Of a DNA stretch of 39,442 nt, positions 9,882 through 17,227 are shown piece by piece. Numbering within the stretch: position 1 is the stretch's first letter; each line of letters opens with the position of its first letter. The translations under genes were made by a program, and so were the position numbers. A model generated the notes under the pieces. That model made no database searches, was not told where the DNA came from, and worked only from the letters and a program-made list of their open reading frames with translations. Source of the stretch: an uncultured Microbacterium sp. (GTDB lineage: Bacteria; Actinomycetota; Actinomycetes; Actinomycetales; Microbacteriaceae); contig CAJYJO010000023.1 of NCBI GenBank assembly GCA_913774845.1, forward strand, positions 1-39,442, read 5' to 3'.

Positions 9882-10418
9882 ATGACCATCGCCGTGCGCC
9901 GCGTGCGGGCCGACGAGGGCGAGCGCGTCCGCGACCTTCGGCTTCGCGCCGTGAGCGACCCGGCGGCATCCATCGCCTTCCTCACCACGTACGAGCAGGA
10001 ACTCGCGCGCGACGAGGCGTTCTGGGCGGAGCGTGCGGCGGGCGGCTCCGACGGGGGATCGGCGGCGATGTTCGTCGCCGAGGACGGCGAGGAGTGGGTC
10101 GGGTCGGTGACCGTGCTGGTGAAGAAGCCCGGCCAGGTCGAGGATGCGGTCCGGTCGTCGACGATCGGGCGCGCCGACGTCGTGGGCGTGTTCGTCGCTC
10201 CCGAAGCGCGGGGCACCGGTGCGATCGACGCCCTGCTCGACGCCGCAGCGCGCTGGACCGCCGACCAGGGATTCGAGACGCTCGGCCTCGAGGTGCACGT
10301 CGACAACCACCGCGCCCAGGCCGTCTACCGGCGCGCGGGGTTCGTGCCGACGGGCGAGACGTTCACGGGGCCGATCGGCGCCGAGCTCGCGATGAGCCGG
10401 TCTCTCCGCACGCTCTGA
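9882..10418 (+). CDS. GNAT family N-acetyltransferase
   Basis: This 178-residue protein has a single GNAT fold. Motif A is DVVGVFVAPEARGTGAIDAL, with an R-G-T-G-A acetyl-CoA loop. Motif B is LEVHVDNHRAQAVYRRAGF followed by VPTGET. The substrate is unknown. The ATG at 9882 (MTIAVRRVRADE) is the natural GNAT start; the upstream GTG at 9819 would add an unconvincing basic extension. It lies 55 bases after aroB on the same strand, probably as the last gene of that operon, and converges on the leftward transporter gene. Confidence 0.85.
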   Translation: MTIAVRRVRADEGERVRDLRLRAVSDPAASIAFLTTYEQELARDEAFWAERAAGGSDGGSAAMFVAEDGEEWVGSVTVLVKKPGQVEDAVRSSTIGRADVVGVFVAPEARGTGAIDALLDAAARWTADQGFETLGLEVHVDNHRAQAVYRRAGFVPTGETFTGPIGAELAMSRSLRTL

Positions 10419-10566
10419 CCCGCACGGGGCGCCCGCGGTGGGTGGGTGCGGGCGGCGTGACGGATGCGGTCGCGTGCGATGGATGCGGATGGGTGGGGCG
10501 TGTGGGTCCGCTTCTGGTGCCGTGGTCCGCATCTGTTCGCAGCCGCGCCTCCTCGGCTCACACGAG

Positions 10567-10598
10567 AGAGCCCCGCCTCCCGGAGGAGACGGGGCTCT
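10567..10598. terminator. bidirectional terminator between GNAT and transporter genes
   Basis: AGAGCCCCG pairs with CGGGGCTCT (9 bp), and CTCCC/GGAG inside the loop can extend the fold. It lies 11 bases beyond the stop of the leftward transporter gene and ends the convergent intergenic region 10419-10608. The rest of that gap holds no recognisable gene. Confidence 0.7.
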
Positions 10599-10608
10599 GT
10601 CGCGCCGG

Positions 10609-11928
10609 TCAGACCGTGGCGGGCACGCGCCGCTCGGCGGCGAGGCCGAGCTGGTCGGTGGGGACGTCCTTCGTCTCGCGGGCGGTGAGGGCGCTCACCG
10701 AGGCGATGACGGCGATCACCGCGGTGAAGATGCTGATGACGACCCAGCCGCCCGCCGATCCGCCGCCGAGGGCGGCGACGATGCTCGGCGCGAAACCGGC
10801 CATGAGGAAGCCGAGCTGCGTGCCGATCGCCATGCCCGAGAAGCGGACGCGGACGCTGAACATCTCGCCGTAGAACGAGGGCCACACCGCGTTCGCCGCG
10901 GCGTAGCCGCACGAGAACGTGAGGATGGCGAGAGCGAAGGTGACCAGGTTGTTGCCGGCGCCCATCGAGAGCATGTAGAACGGCATGAACGCCGCCGACG
11001 ACAGCGCGCCGTAGATGAAGACGGGCTTGCGGCCGATTCGATCGGCGAGCCGGCCGAAGAGCGGTTGCGTGAGCAGGGCGACGACGTTCGCGACGACGAC
11101 GAGCCAGAGCGTGATGCTCGCGTCCAGACCCTGCTCCTTGCCGTAGGCGATCGCCAAGGTACCGAAGACGGTCGAGACGGCGGCGATGAACGCGCAGCAG
11201 ATGACGCGCAGCACGTCGCGCCAGTGGTTCTTCAGCAGCGGGACGAGCGGCATCCGGGCGATCTGTCCCTCCGCCCTCGCCTGCTCGAACTCGGGCGTCT
11301 CGTGCAGGCTCCGGCGGATGAAGAACGCGACCACCACGACCACCGCGCTGAGCCAGAACGGCACGCGCCAGCCCCAGGAGAACTTGATCTCATCGGGCAG
11401 GGCGACCACCGGGATGAAGATCAGCGCGGCGAGGATCTGCCCGCCCTGGGTTCCGGTGAGCGTCCAGGAGGTGAAGAACGACCGGCGCGAGTCGGGGGCG
11501 TGCTCGAGCGTGAGCGACGAGGCCCCGGCCTGCTCGCCCGCGGCCGACAGGCCCTGCGCGAGGCGGCACAGCACGAGCAGGGCGGGAGCGGCCCACCCGA
11601 TCTGCGCGAAGCCGGGGAGGCAGCCGATGACGAAGGTCGACAGGCCCATCAGCAGCAGGGTGAACATCAGCACCTTCTGGCGCCCGATCCGGTCCCCGAA
11701 GTGACCGAGGATGATCGCGCCGAACGGCCGCGCGACGTACGCGAAGCCGAAGGTCGCGAACGACATCACGAGGGCGGCCTGGTCCCCGGACGGGAAGAAC
11801 ACCGTCGGGAAGATGAGGGCGGCGGCCGAGCCGAAGAGGAAGAAGTCGTAGTACTCCACGGCGCTGCCCATGAAGCTGGCGGCGGCCGCCCTCACGGGAG
11901 TCTTCCGCGTCGTTGCGGTGGTGGTCAT
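10609..11928 (-). CDS. MHS-family MFS transporter, probable shikimate/quinate:H+ symporter
   Basis: This is a 439-residue, 12-helix major facilitator of the metabolite:H+ symporter family. The start of TM1 reads GSAVEYYDFFLFG, followed by PFGAIILGHFGDRIGRQK between TM2 and TM3, then LFGRLADRIGRKP in the second half. ShiA (shikimate) and related acid transporters belong to this family. The gene lies 13 bases after the quinate/shikimate dehydrogenase gene, and AAGGAG follows that gene's stop. This supports uptake of shikimate, quinate or a similar hydroaromatic acid; the exact substrate is an inference. The ATG at 11928 (MTTTATTRKTPVR) is used because the Shine-Dalgarno site fits it. Confidence 0.88.
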   Translation of the reverse strand: MTTTATTRKTPVRAAAASFMGSAVEYYDFFLFGSAAALIFPTVFFPSGDQAALVMSFATFGFAYVARPFGAIILGHFGDRIGRQKVLMFTLLLMGLSTFVIGCLPGFAQIGWAAPALLVLCRLAQGLSAAGEQAGASSLTLEHAPDSRRSFFTSWTLTGTQGGQILAALIFIPVVALPDEIKFSWGWRVPFWLSAVVVVVAFFIRRSLHETPEFEQARAEGQIARMPLVPLLKNHWRDVLRVICCAFIAAVSTVFGTLAIAYGKEQGLDASITLWLVVVANVVALLTQPLFGRLADRIGRKPVFIYGALSSAAFMPFYMLSMGAGNNLVTFALAILTFSCGYAAANAVWPSFYGEMFSVRVRFSGMAIGTQLGFLMAGFAPSIVAALGGGSAGGWVVISIFTAVIAVIASVSALTARETKDVPTDQLGLAAERRVPATV

Positions 11929-11941
11929 GGACGGATGCTCC

Positions 11942-12835
11942 TTAGCGGGCGAGGGCCGGGTCGACGGGCATGTCGGCGGCAATGAGGTCGAGGAAGTGGG
12001 CGGTCATACGCGCGGGATCAGGTCGTGTCCCGGTGATGAGGGCGAAGGCGTCGACGGCCTGGTGGACCGCCATGCGTCCGCCGCTGAGAGTGCGGCACCC
12101 GCGCTCGCGCGCGGTGACGAGGAGTTCGGTGTCGAGCGGCCGGTACACGATGTCGGCGACCCACAGGTCGGGGCGCAGCAGCTCGGCATCGAGCGGGAGA
12201 CCCGGGTGCTCGGCCATGCCCACGGGCGTGCAGTGCACGAGACCGTCGGCGTCGGCGAGCACCGTCGCGAGGTCGGCGGGCGACGCCGTGTCGACGACGG
12301 CGAGCGGATGCCGCGTGCGCAGGTCGTCGGCGAGTCCCGCGGCGCGGGCGGGGTCGAGGTCGACGACGCTCAACCGGCCGGTACCCGAACGCAGCAGCGC
12401 ATCGGCGACGGCGGAGCCGGCACCTCCTGCCCCGAGCTGGACGACGTGGCGGGTCTCGGCATCCGGAAGCCCCTCCGCGAACGCGGCGGCGAAGCCCGTG
12501 GTGTCGGTGTTGTACCCGACGCGTCCGGACGGGGTGAACAGTACGGTGTTGACCGCGCCGAGAGCGGCGGCGACCGGGTCGATGCGATCGAGGTGGGAGA
12601 GGACGCTCTGCTTGCACGGGTGGGTCACGTTGACGGCGTCGTACCCCAGGCGCTCCGCCCAGGCCAGGACCTCGCCGATGCGGTCGGGGTCGATCCCCGA
12701 CGCGGTGAGGTCGAGGGGACGGTACACGTAGGTGAGGCCGAGGGCGCGGGCCTCGGCCATGTGCATCGGCGGGGTCAGCGAGGGCAGGACCCCCGTGCCG
12801 ATGAGGCCGACGAGATACGGGTGCGCGTCGATCAC
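11942..12835 (-). CDS. quinate/shikimate dehydrogenase (catabolic, NAD-type)
   Basis: It probably oxidises quinate to 3-dehydroquinate and/or shikimate to 3-dehydroshikimate. The 297-residue protein has the AroE fold: GTGVLPSLTPPMH with S19 and T21, NVTHPCK with catalytic Lys75, GAVNT (N96), NTD (Asp111), LGAGGAG and VVDLDPAR. The Asp after the second Rossmann strand (D159) is typical of NAD-using quinate/shikimate dehydrogenases such as the Corynebacterium glutamicum enzyme, which this protein resembles in SxTPxMH, NxTHPxKQ and HQAVDAF. The GTG at 12835 has AAGGAG four bases upstream. A putative TetR operator lies upstream at 12865-12880. Confidence 0.88.
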   Translation of the reverse strand: MIDAHPYLVGLIGTGVLPSLTPPMHMAEARALGLTYVYRPLDLTASGIDPDRIGEVLAWAERLGYDAVNVTHPCKQSVLSHLDRIDPVAAALGAVNTVLFTPSGRVGYNTDTTGFAAAFAEGLPDAETRHVVQLGAGGAGSAVADALLRSGTGRLSVVDLDPARAAGLADDLRTRHPLAVVDTASPADLATVLADADGLVHCTPVGMAEHPGLPLDAELLRPDLWVADIVYRPLDTELLVTARERGCRTLSGGRMAVHQAVDAFALITGTRPDPARMTAHFLDLIAADMPVDPALAR

Positions 12836-12864
12836 GGTACTCCTTCGTCTCCGCGAGCCGGGTA

Positions 12865-12880
12865 TGTACTAACCGGTACG
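12865..12880. promoter_or_regulatory. putative TetR operator upstream of the dehydrogenase-transporter operon
   Basis: TGTACTAACCGGTACG is a 16-base imperfect inverted repeat (half-sites TGTACt and GGTACg around AACC). It matches the element at 13757-13772, including flanking TTC. Read leftward it falls between a possible TTGCTC -35 (12885-12890) and the dehydrogenase start. Confidence 0.7.
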
Positions 12881-12930
12881 TTCAGAGCAAACCACGACGT
12901 GCGAGCGGTGTCAACGACCGAATTTTGGAT

Positions 12931-12951
12931 GCCACGGCCCCGGGTCGTGGC
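12931..12951 (-). terminator. small hairpin downstream of the TetR gene
   Basis: GCCACG pairs with CGTGGC across a GC-rich loop, within the 264-base gap between the TetR stop and the dehydrogenase start. It has no U-tract in the TetR direction. It could weakly separate the two transcripts. The rest of the gap shows no gene. Confidence 0.25.
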
Positions 12952-13099
12952 CGGTGCGGCGTGAGGGTCCAAGGGTTCCGTGTGCGGGACATTCCTTGTC
13001 GCCGACCCAGGATGCGGCGGGTCGTGGACACTCGACGCGCTCGACGGGCCGCGGAAAGCAGGGGCCTCGGGCGCGACGCCGCGATCCGCGCGGGTGCGC

Positions 13100-13732
13100 T
13101 CAGCGCGACGGCGCGGTGAGCCAGCCGACCACGACGTCGCCGATCACCGCGCGCAGGTGCGGGCGCCGGTCGGCCGAGGCGAGGTCGACGTCGAAGAGGT
13201 GCCCGAAGGTGTACCGGTTGGCGACCTGGAACACGCAGTAGGAGCTGATCACGAGGTGGACGTCGATGGCATCCACGTCGGTGCGGAAGGTGCCGGCCGC
13301 GCGCCCGCGCTCCAGGATCTCGTCGAGCATGCCCTTGGCCGGCTGCGACAGGGTGCGCAGCCCCTCGATCTGGCGGATGAAGCTGCCGCGGTGGATGTTC
13401 TCGATCGCGACGAGGCGGATGAACGCGTCGTGTCCGACGTGGTGGTCGTACGTGAGCTCGGCCAGGGCGCGGATGGCATCCACCGGATCGGCGTGATCGA
13501 CGTCGATCGCGCGTTCGGCCGCGCGGATACCGCGGTACGCCTCTTCGAGCACGGCACGGTAGAGGCCCTCTTTGCTGCCGAAGTAGTAATAGATCATGCG
13601 CTTGGTCGTGCGCGTGCGGGCGGCGATGTCGTCGACGCGGGCGCCCGAGAAGCCGTCTTCGGCGAAGACCTCGGTCGCCACCGCCAGCAGCTCGGAGCGC
13701 GTTCGTTCGGCGTCACGGCGGGCCTCGACCAT
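13100..13732 (-). CDS. TetR-family regulator of the quinate/shikimate cluster
   Basis: This 210-residue protein has an N-terminal TetR helix-turn-helix (about residues 10-56: LLAVATEVFAEDGFSGARV, DDIAARTRTTKRMIYYYFGS, KEGLYRAVLEEAY) and a helical ligand-binding C-terminal domain. It is transcribed away from the dehydratase gene, with only 50 bases between their starts. A perfect inverted repeat lies in that gap and a near copy precedes the dehydrogenase gene, so it most likely represses both catabolic operons and itself until an aromatic or hydroaromatic inducer appears. C. glutamicum uses a LysR-type regulator (QsuR) for the equivalent genes. The ATG at 13732 begins six bases after a TATCCT -10 box, so its mRNA may be leaderless. 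Confidence 0.87.
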   Translation of the reverse strand: MVEARRDAERTRSELLAVATEVFAEDGFSGARVDDIAARTRTTKRMIYYYFGSKEGLYRAVLEEAYRGIRAAERAIDVDHADPVDAIRALAELTYDHHVGHDAFIRLVAIENIHRGSFIRQIEGLRTLSQPAKGMLDEILERGRAAGTFRTDVDAIDVHLVISSYCVFQVANRYTFGHLFDVDLASADRRPHLRAVIGDVVVGWLTAPSR

Positions 13733-13738
13733 CGGGCC

Positions 13739-13744
13739 AGGATA
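13739..13744 (-). promoter_or_regulatory. putative -10 box of the TetR gene (leaderless)
   Basis: On the minus strand TATCCT is followed by GGCCCG and then the ATG at 13732, the spacing expected when transcription starts at the start codon. No Shine-Dalgarno site precedes that ATG. Confidence 0.45.
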
Positions 13745-13745
13745 G

Positions 13746-13774
13746 TGGACGGCGTTTGTACCAACTGGTACATT
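13746..13774 (+). promoter_or_regulatory. putative promoter of the dehydratase-dehydroquinase operon
   Basis: TGGACG (13746-13751) and TACATT (13769-13774) are separated by 17 bases and resemble a sigma-70-type promoter. The TetR inverted repeat fills the spacer and the start of the -10 box, an arrangement suited to repression. The start codon at 13783 is close to the predicted start site. Confidence 0.55.
13757..13772. promoter_or_regulatory. putative TetR operator in the divergent TetR/dehydratase promoter region
   Basis: TGTACCAACTGGTACA is a perfect 6-bp inverted repeat (TGTACC/GGTACA) with a 4-base spacer, typical in size for a TetR dimer site. Its near copy is at 12865-12880. Confidence 0.75.
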
Positions 13775-13782
13775 CGGCCGCC

Positions 13783-15600
13783 ATGAGGACCTCGATGGCG
13801 ACCGTCTGCATCAGCGGCACCCTGGCCGACAAACTGCGCGCGTGCGCGGACGCCGGATTCGACGGCGTCGAGATCTTCGAGCCCGACCTGCTCGCGGCGG
13901 CCGAGAGCCCCGAGGAGATCGCCGCGCTCGCCGGGCGTCTGGGCCTGAGTCTCGACCTGTACCAGCCCCTGCGCGACGTGGAGGGCGTCGACGACGAGGA
14001 GTTCGCGAAGGTCCTGCGCCGCGCCGAGGCGAAGTTCCGTCTCATGAACCGTCTCGGCATCGACCTCGTGCTGTGCTGCAGCAACGTGGCCACCGCGACG
14101 ATCGACGACGACGACGTGTCCGCCGGGCAGCTGCGGCGGCTCGGCGATCTGGCGGCGGGTTACGGCATCCGGATCGCCTTCGAAGCCCTCGCGTGGGGGC
14201 GTTTCGTCGACGACTACCGGCGGGCCTGGCGCATCGTGCAGCTCGCCGATCACCCCGCCGTCGGCGTGTGCCTGGACTCGTTCCACATCCTCTCGCGCGG
14301 TCACGATCCGGCCGGGATCGCCGACATCCCCGGGGAGAAGATCCTCTTCGTGCAGCTCGCCGACGCGCCGCGACTGCGCATGGACGTGCTCTCGTGGAGC
14401 CGCCACCACCGCCTGTTCCCCGGCGAGGGCGACTTCGACCTGGCCGACTTCACCGCGCGCATCGTCGCGGCCGGCTACGACGGCCCGTGGTCGCTCGAGG
14501 TGTTCAACGACACCTTCCGTCAGACCGACCCCTACCGCACGGCCCGGCACGCCCGTCGGTCGCTCCGATGGCTCGAAGACGCGGTGGCCCGTGTGTTCCC
14601 GGATGCCGCCGGACGCGACGATCTCGAGATGCTCCCGGATTCCGCGGCTCCCTCGGGGGTGGACTTCGTCGAGATCAAGGCCGAGGACACGTCCGAGGTG
14701 GAGGAGCTGCTCGCGCAGCTCGGCTTCACCCCGCGGGGCCGGCACCGCACCAAGCCCGTGCAGCTGTGGACCGCGGGCGCGGCGCGCGTGGTGCTCAACG
14801 AGCAGCACGCGCGCGGATGGGAGCCGCAGCTGGCCGCGATCGGTCTCGAGGTCGACGACGCGGAGGCGGTCGATCTGCGCATGAGCGAGTTGCGGGTGCC
14901 GCGGGCCTACCGGCGCACCTACGCGCACGAGGAACGACTCGACGGCGCGATCACGCCCGACGGCACCGAGGTCTACTGGGCGCAGGCCTCCGACGAGGGG
15001 GAGCCGGCGTGGGTGGCGGAGTTCGAGCACGGTGAGCCCGAGCGGCCCACCGTCATCACGCGCGTCGATCACGTGAGCCTCTCACAGCCGTGGCAGGCGA
15101 TCGAGGAGGCGACGCTCTTCTACACGGCGGGCTTCGCTCTGCGGGTGGACAGCAGCACCGACGTGCCCGGACCGCAGGGGCTCGTGGCCAGTCGGGTGCT
15201 CGTGTCGCCGGCCGGGGAGGTGCGCCTCCCCTTGAACGTGGCACCGCCCATCCTCGCCGGGGAGCGCGCCGGTGCGGCCCTGCCCCAGCACGTGGCGTTC
15301 GCGTGCTCCGACGCCCGATCGCTCGCCCGCCATGCCCGGGCCCGCGGCTTCGTCCCGCTCGCCATGCCGCGCAACTACTACGACGACATCGCCGCCCGAT
15401 TCGACCTGGGCGAGGAGGCCGTCGACGAGCTCCGCGAGCTGCACCTCGGCTACGACCGGGATGCCACGGGTGAATACCTGCACTTCTACACGCGCACCCT
15501 GGGTGAAGTCTTCCTCGAGTTCGTCGAGCGGGTCGAGGCGTACGCGGGGTACGGCGCGGGGACGGCACCGGTGCGCCTCGCCGCGCAGCGACGGCGCTGA
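13783..15600 (+). CDS. quiC: two-domain 3-dehydroshikimate dehydratase (QuiC type) with HPPD-like C-terminal domain
   Basis: It probably dehydrates 3-dehydroshikimate to protocatechuate. The 605-residue protein has an N-terminal TIM-barrel sugar-phosphate-isomerase-like domain (about 1-270). Candidate metal ligands there are E134 (AFEALAWG), D165 (CLDSFHI), Q191 (FVQLADAP) and E239 (SLEVFND), which I recall as the ligand positions of Pseudomonas QuiC1. The C-terminal domain (about 290-605) resembles 4-hydroxyphenylpyruvate dioxygenase, with a His-His-Glu set at H430 (DHVSL), H503 (QHVAF) and E579 (FLEFVER). The ATG at 13783 gives MRTSMATVCISGTL, the usual family start; an ATG at 13795 has a better Shine-Dalgarno site. 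It lies in an operon with the dehydroquinase gene. Confidence 0.9.
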   Translation: MRTSMATVCISGTLADKLRACADAGFDGVEIFEPDLLAAAESPEEIAALAGRLGLSLDLYQPLRDVEGVDDEEFAKVLRRAEAKFRLMNRLGIDLVLCCSNVATATIDDDDVSAGQLRRLGDLAAGYGIRIAFEALAWGRFVDDYRRAWRIVQLADHPAVGVCLDSFHILSRGHDPAGIADIPGEKILFVQLADAPRLRMDVLSWSRHHRLFPGEGDFDLADFTARIVAAGYDGPWSLEVFNDTFRQTDPYRTARHARRSLRWLEDAVARVFPDAAGRDDLEMLPDSAAPSGVDFVEIKAEDTSEVEELLAQLGFTPRGRHRTKPVQLWTAGAARVVLNEQHARGWEPQLAAIGLEVDDAEAVDLRMSELRVPRAYRRTYAHEERLDGAITPDGTEVYWAQASDEGEPAWVAEFEHGEPERPTVITRVDHVSLSQPWQAIEEATLFYTAGFALRVDSSTDVPGPQGLVASRVLVSPAGEVRLPLNVAPPILAGERAGAALPQHVAFACSDARSLARHARARGFVPLAMPRNYYDDIAARFDLGEEAVDELRELHLGYDRDATGEYLHFYTRTLGEVFLEFVERVEAYAGYGAGTAPVRLAAQRRR

Positions 15601-15613
15601 TAGCGTGCCCGAC

Positions 15614-16072
15614 ATGACCACGCCCCGCCGCCTGCTGCTCGTGAACGGTCCGAACCTCAACCTCCTCGGCACGCGTCAACCCGAGATCTACGGCCGCGAC
15701 ACGCTCGCCGACGTCGAACGCGTCACGACCGAGGCGGCCGAACGCCACGGCCTCGAGCTCCGAGCGATCCAGAGCAACCACGAGGGAGTGCTCATCGACG
15801 CGATCCACGACGCCCGGCTCGACTGCGCCGGCATCGTGATCAACGCCGGTGGCCTCACGCACACCTCGGTCGCGCTGCGCGACGCGCTGGCATCCGTCGC
15901 CCTCCCCGTCGCGGAGGTGCACATCTCGAACATCAAGGAGCGGGAGAGCTTCCGGCACTTCTCGTACATCGAGGACGTCGCCTCGGTGCACGTGATCGGC
16001 GAGGGCGTACCGGGGTACGCGAAGGCGGTCGACCTGCTCGTCGAGGTCATCGCGGGCCGCGCCGACGGCTGA
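15614..16072 (+). CDS. aroQ: type II 3-dehydroquinate dehydratase
   Basis: It interconverts 3-dehydroquinate and 3-dehydroshikimate. The 152-residue protein has the type II motifs NGPNLNLLGTRQPEIYG (N11, Y26), QSNHEG, INAGGLTHTSVALRDAL (H83) and EVHISN (H103). After EVHISN it reads IKERESFRHFSY where many biosynthetic enzymes have VHAREEFR, so it is somewhat divergent. It starts 13 bases after the dehydratase stop, so it is probably co-regulated with it. No other dehydroquinase gene is in the window, so it may serve both quinate breakdown and aromatic biosynthesis. An in-frame GTG at 15605 is an alternative start. Confidence 0.93.
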   Translation: MTTPRRLLLVNGPNLNLLGTRQPEIYGRDTLADVERVTTEAAERHGLELRAIQSNHEGVLIDAIHDARLDCAGIVINAGGLTHTSVALRDALASVALPVAEVHISNIKERESFRHFSYIEDVASVHVIGEGVPGYAKAVDLLVEVIAGRADG

Positions 16073-16086
16073 CGGCGCGGATCACG

Positions 16087-16092
16087 TAGACT
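16087..16092 (+). promoter_or_regulatory. putative -10 box of the efp-nusB operon (TAGACT)
   Basis: GTAGACTCTGAC lies 53 bases before the efp start, in the gap after the dehydroquinase gene. TAGACT is a strong actinobacterial -10 hexamer. It would let efp be transcribed independently of the inducible operon. Confidence 0.6.
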
Positions 16093-16144
16093 CTGACGTC
16101 GGGCTCTCGCCCACTTCGACTCACGAAACGGAATATCGGCACTC

Positions 16145-16705
16145 ATGGCATCCACCGCAGACATCAAGAACGGCGTCGTCCTGAACATCGACGGTCAGCT
16201 CTGGAGCGTCGTGGAGTTCCAGCACGTCAAGCCCGGCAAGGGCGGCGCGTTCGTGCGCACCAAGCTGAAGAACGTCATGTCGGGCAAGGTCGTCGACCGC
16301 ACGTTCAACGCCGGCGCCAAGGTCGACCTCGAGAACGTCGACCGCCGCGACTTCACCTACCTCTACAACGACGGCGAGGGCTTCGTCTTCATGGACGTCG
16401 CCGACTACGACCAGCTCACCGTGGGCGCCGCCACCGTCGGCGACGCGGCGAACTTCCTGCTCGAGAACCAGCAGGTGCAGATCGCGCTGAACAACGGCAA
16501 CCCGCTTTACATCGAGATGCCGCCGTCGGTCGTGCTCGAGGTCACCTACACCGAGCCGGGTCTGCAGGGCGACCGCTCCTCGGCCGGCACCAAGCCCGCC
16601 ACCGTCGAGACCGGCTACGAGATGCAGGTCCCGCTGTTCCTCGAGACCGGCACGAAGATCAAGGTCGACACTCGCACCGGCGAGTACCTCGGCCGCATCA
16701 GCTGA
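16145..16705 (+). CDS. efp: translation elongation factor P
   Basis: EF-P relieves ribosome stalling at polyproline stretches. The 186-residue protein has three beta-barrel domains. The tip loop of domain I is KPGKGGAF with the functional Lys at residue 32. The C terminus is [18 protein letters not shown], as expected. No modification genes (epmA/B or rhamnosyl type) are in the window; actinobacterial EF-P with a PGKG-type loop can work unmodified. nusB begins two bases after its stop codon. Confidence 0.97.
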   Translation: MASTADIKNGVVLNIDGQLWSVVEFQHVKPGKGGAFVRTKLKNVMSGKVVDRTFNAGAKVDLENVDRRDFTYLYNDGEGFVFMDVADYDQLTVGAATVGDAANFLLENQQVQIALNNGNPLYIEMPPSVVLEVTYTEPGLQGDRSSAGTKPATVETGYEMQVPLFLETGTKIKVDTRTGEYLGRIS

Positions 16706-16707
16706 CC

Positions 16708-17118
16708 TTGAGCGCACGCACCAAGGCGCGCAAGCGCGCCCTCGACATCCTCTTCCAGGCCGATGTGCGCGGCGAGGAACTGCCGATCATGCTCGCCACC
16801 GAGGCCAAGCGCGCGGCCAACGAGCCCGCCCGTGAGACGTCGTGGCTGTACGCCCGCGACATCGTCGACGGCGTGATCGACAACCGCGACGCGATCGACG
16901 AGCAGATCACCACGTTCTCGAAGGACTGGTCGCTCGAGCGCATGCCCGCCGTCGATCGCGCCCTGCTGCGCATCGGCACGTGGGAGATCCTCTACAACGA
17001 CGAGGTGCCCACTGCCGTCGCGATCGACGAGGCCGTGGAGCTGGCGAAGGAGTTCTCGACCGACGACTCCGGCTCGTTCGTCCACGGCGTGCTGGCGCGG
17101 ATCGCGCGCTCGTCCTGA
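16708..17118 (+). CDS. nusB: transcription antitermination factor NusB
   Basis: NusB binds boxA RNA with NusE (S10) during rRNA transcription antitermination. The 136-residue all-helical protein has ARTKARKRALDILFQADVRG at the N terminus, the DWSLERMPAVDRALLRIGTW core and the EIL-DEVPTAVAIDEAVELAK motif. It starts with TTG, two bases after the efp stop. The efp-nusB pair is conserved in actinobacteria. Confidence 0.95.
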   Translation: MSARTKARKRALDILFQADVRGEELPIMLATEAKRAANEPARETSWLYARDIVDGVIDNRDAIDEQITTFSKDWSLERMPAVDRALLRIGTWEILYNDEVPTAVAIDEAVELAKEFSTDDSGSFVHGVLARIARSS

Positions 17119-17227
17119 TCCCTCCCGACGTGTCCCGACGCGGCCCGGACCATTCGTCGGCGGTCGCGTCGCGTCGTCTCACGGCGACGGATGCCGTGAT
17201 GTCGGAGGTCAGCGGCAGGATCACGCC

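Noticed and set aside
10438-11985. A 515-residue + strand frame opposite the transporter gene
   Set aside because: Composition is dominated by Glu, Arg and Gly with no domain. The minus strand encodes a clear 12-helix transporter.
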